NCBI GenBank assembly: GCA_019243895.1
Contig: JAFATP010000104.1
Span: forward strand, 1-5,023
Direction of reading: 5' to 3'
Source of the DNA: Alphaproteobacteria bacterium
Lineage (GTDB): Bacteria > Pseudomonadota > Alphaproteobacteria > Rickettsiales > SXRF01
Length of the DNA: 5,023 nucleotides
A program made the position numbers and the translations under genes. This document shows positions 4,970-5,023 of the stretch, piece after piece. The notes beneath the pieces are model-generated. The model was given only the letters and a program-made list of their open reading frames with translations, ran no database searches and was not told the DNA's origin. Position 1 is the stretch's first letter. The number at the start of each line of letters is the position of its first letter.

Positions 4970-5023
4970 ATGAACGTGCGGGCGCGGGTGGCAATCGTCA
5001 TGGGCAGCCGATCGGACTGGGAG
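4970..5023 (+). CDS. purE: N5-carboxyaminoimidazole ribonucleotide mutase, N-terminal fragment
   Basis: Only the first 18 codons are present; the gene continues past the right edge. They read MNVRARVAIVMGSRSDWE. VAIVMGSxSDW is the hallmark opening of class I PurE, where the first beta strand leads into the nucleotide-phosphate loop MGSxSD. PurE converts N5-CAIR to CAIR in de novo purine synthesis, in the cytoplasm. Full-length proteins have about 160-170 residues, and purK often follows, but that lies outside the window. A GAGG ribosome site at 4957-4960 is nine bases before the ATG. The gene is divergent from the Tad operon. Confidence 0.9.
   Translation, partial: MNVRARVAIVMGSRSDWE

Overview
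The window is about 5 kb of moderately GC-rich bacterial DNA and looks chromosomal. It probably comes from an alphaproteobacterium: the periplasmic TAXI binding protein, the TadE/TadE/TadG trio with a von Willebrand A (vWA) domain, and the short diguanylate cyclase are all of types common there. The order cannot be fixed from the sequence alone. No tRNA, rRNA, CRISPR array, insertion sequence or phage gene was seen.

The layout is simple. Six genes read right to left on the minus strand, and a seventh starts on the plus strand at the right edge. From the right, the purE start (4970 onward, +) diverges from a tight three-gene minus-strand operon. That operon encodes two TadE-like pseudopilins (4845-4342 and 4333-3764) and a TadG-like vWA protein (3745-2441), with gaps of only 8 and 18 bases. 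A 235-base spacer follows. It holds an 11-base tandem duplication, nested inverted repeats, a hairpin plus T-tract that could end the Tad operon, and a plausible extended -10 promoter for the next gene. Then come a small soluble GGDEF diguanylate cyclase (2205-1489), a TAXI-family periplasmic solute-binding protein (1415-432), and the N-terminal third or so of a dicarboxylate/amino acid:cation symporter of the SDF (DctA/GltP) family (326 to the left edge).

Two themes emerge. The Tad genes form a minor-pilin and tip/assembly module of a tight-adherence (Flp) pilus, but the core machinery (Flp pilin, TadA ATPase, TadB/C, RcpA secretin, TadV peptidase) is not here. A c-di-GMP synthase lies just downstream on the same strand, which could be functionally suggestive or mere adjacency. 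Second, a TAXI binding protein normally works with a TRAP membrane permease, but here it is followed by an SDF-type symporter and no TRAP permease is visible. This is the most interesting point in the window. I see no clear previously undescribed system; most of the window is ordinary core and accessory gene content.
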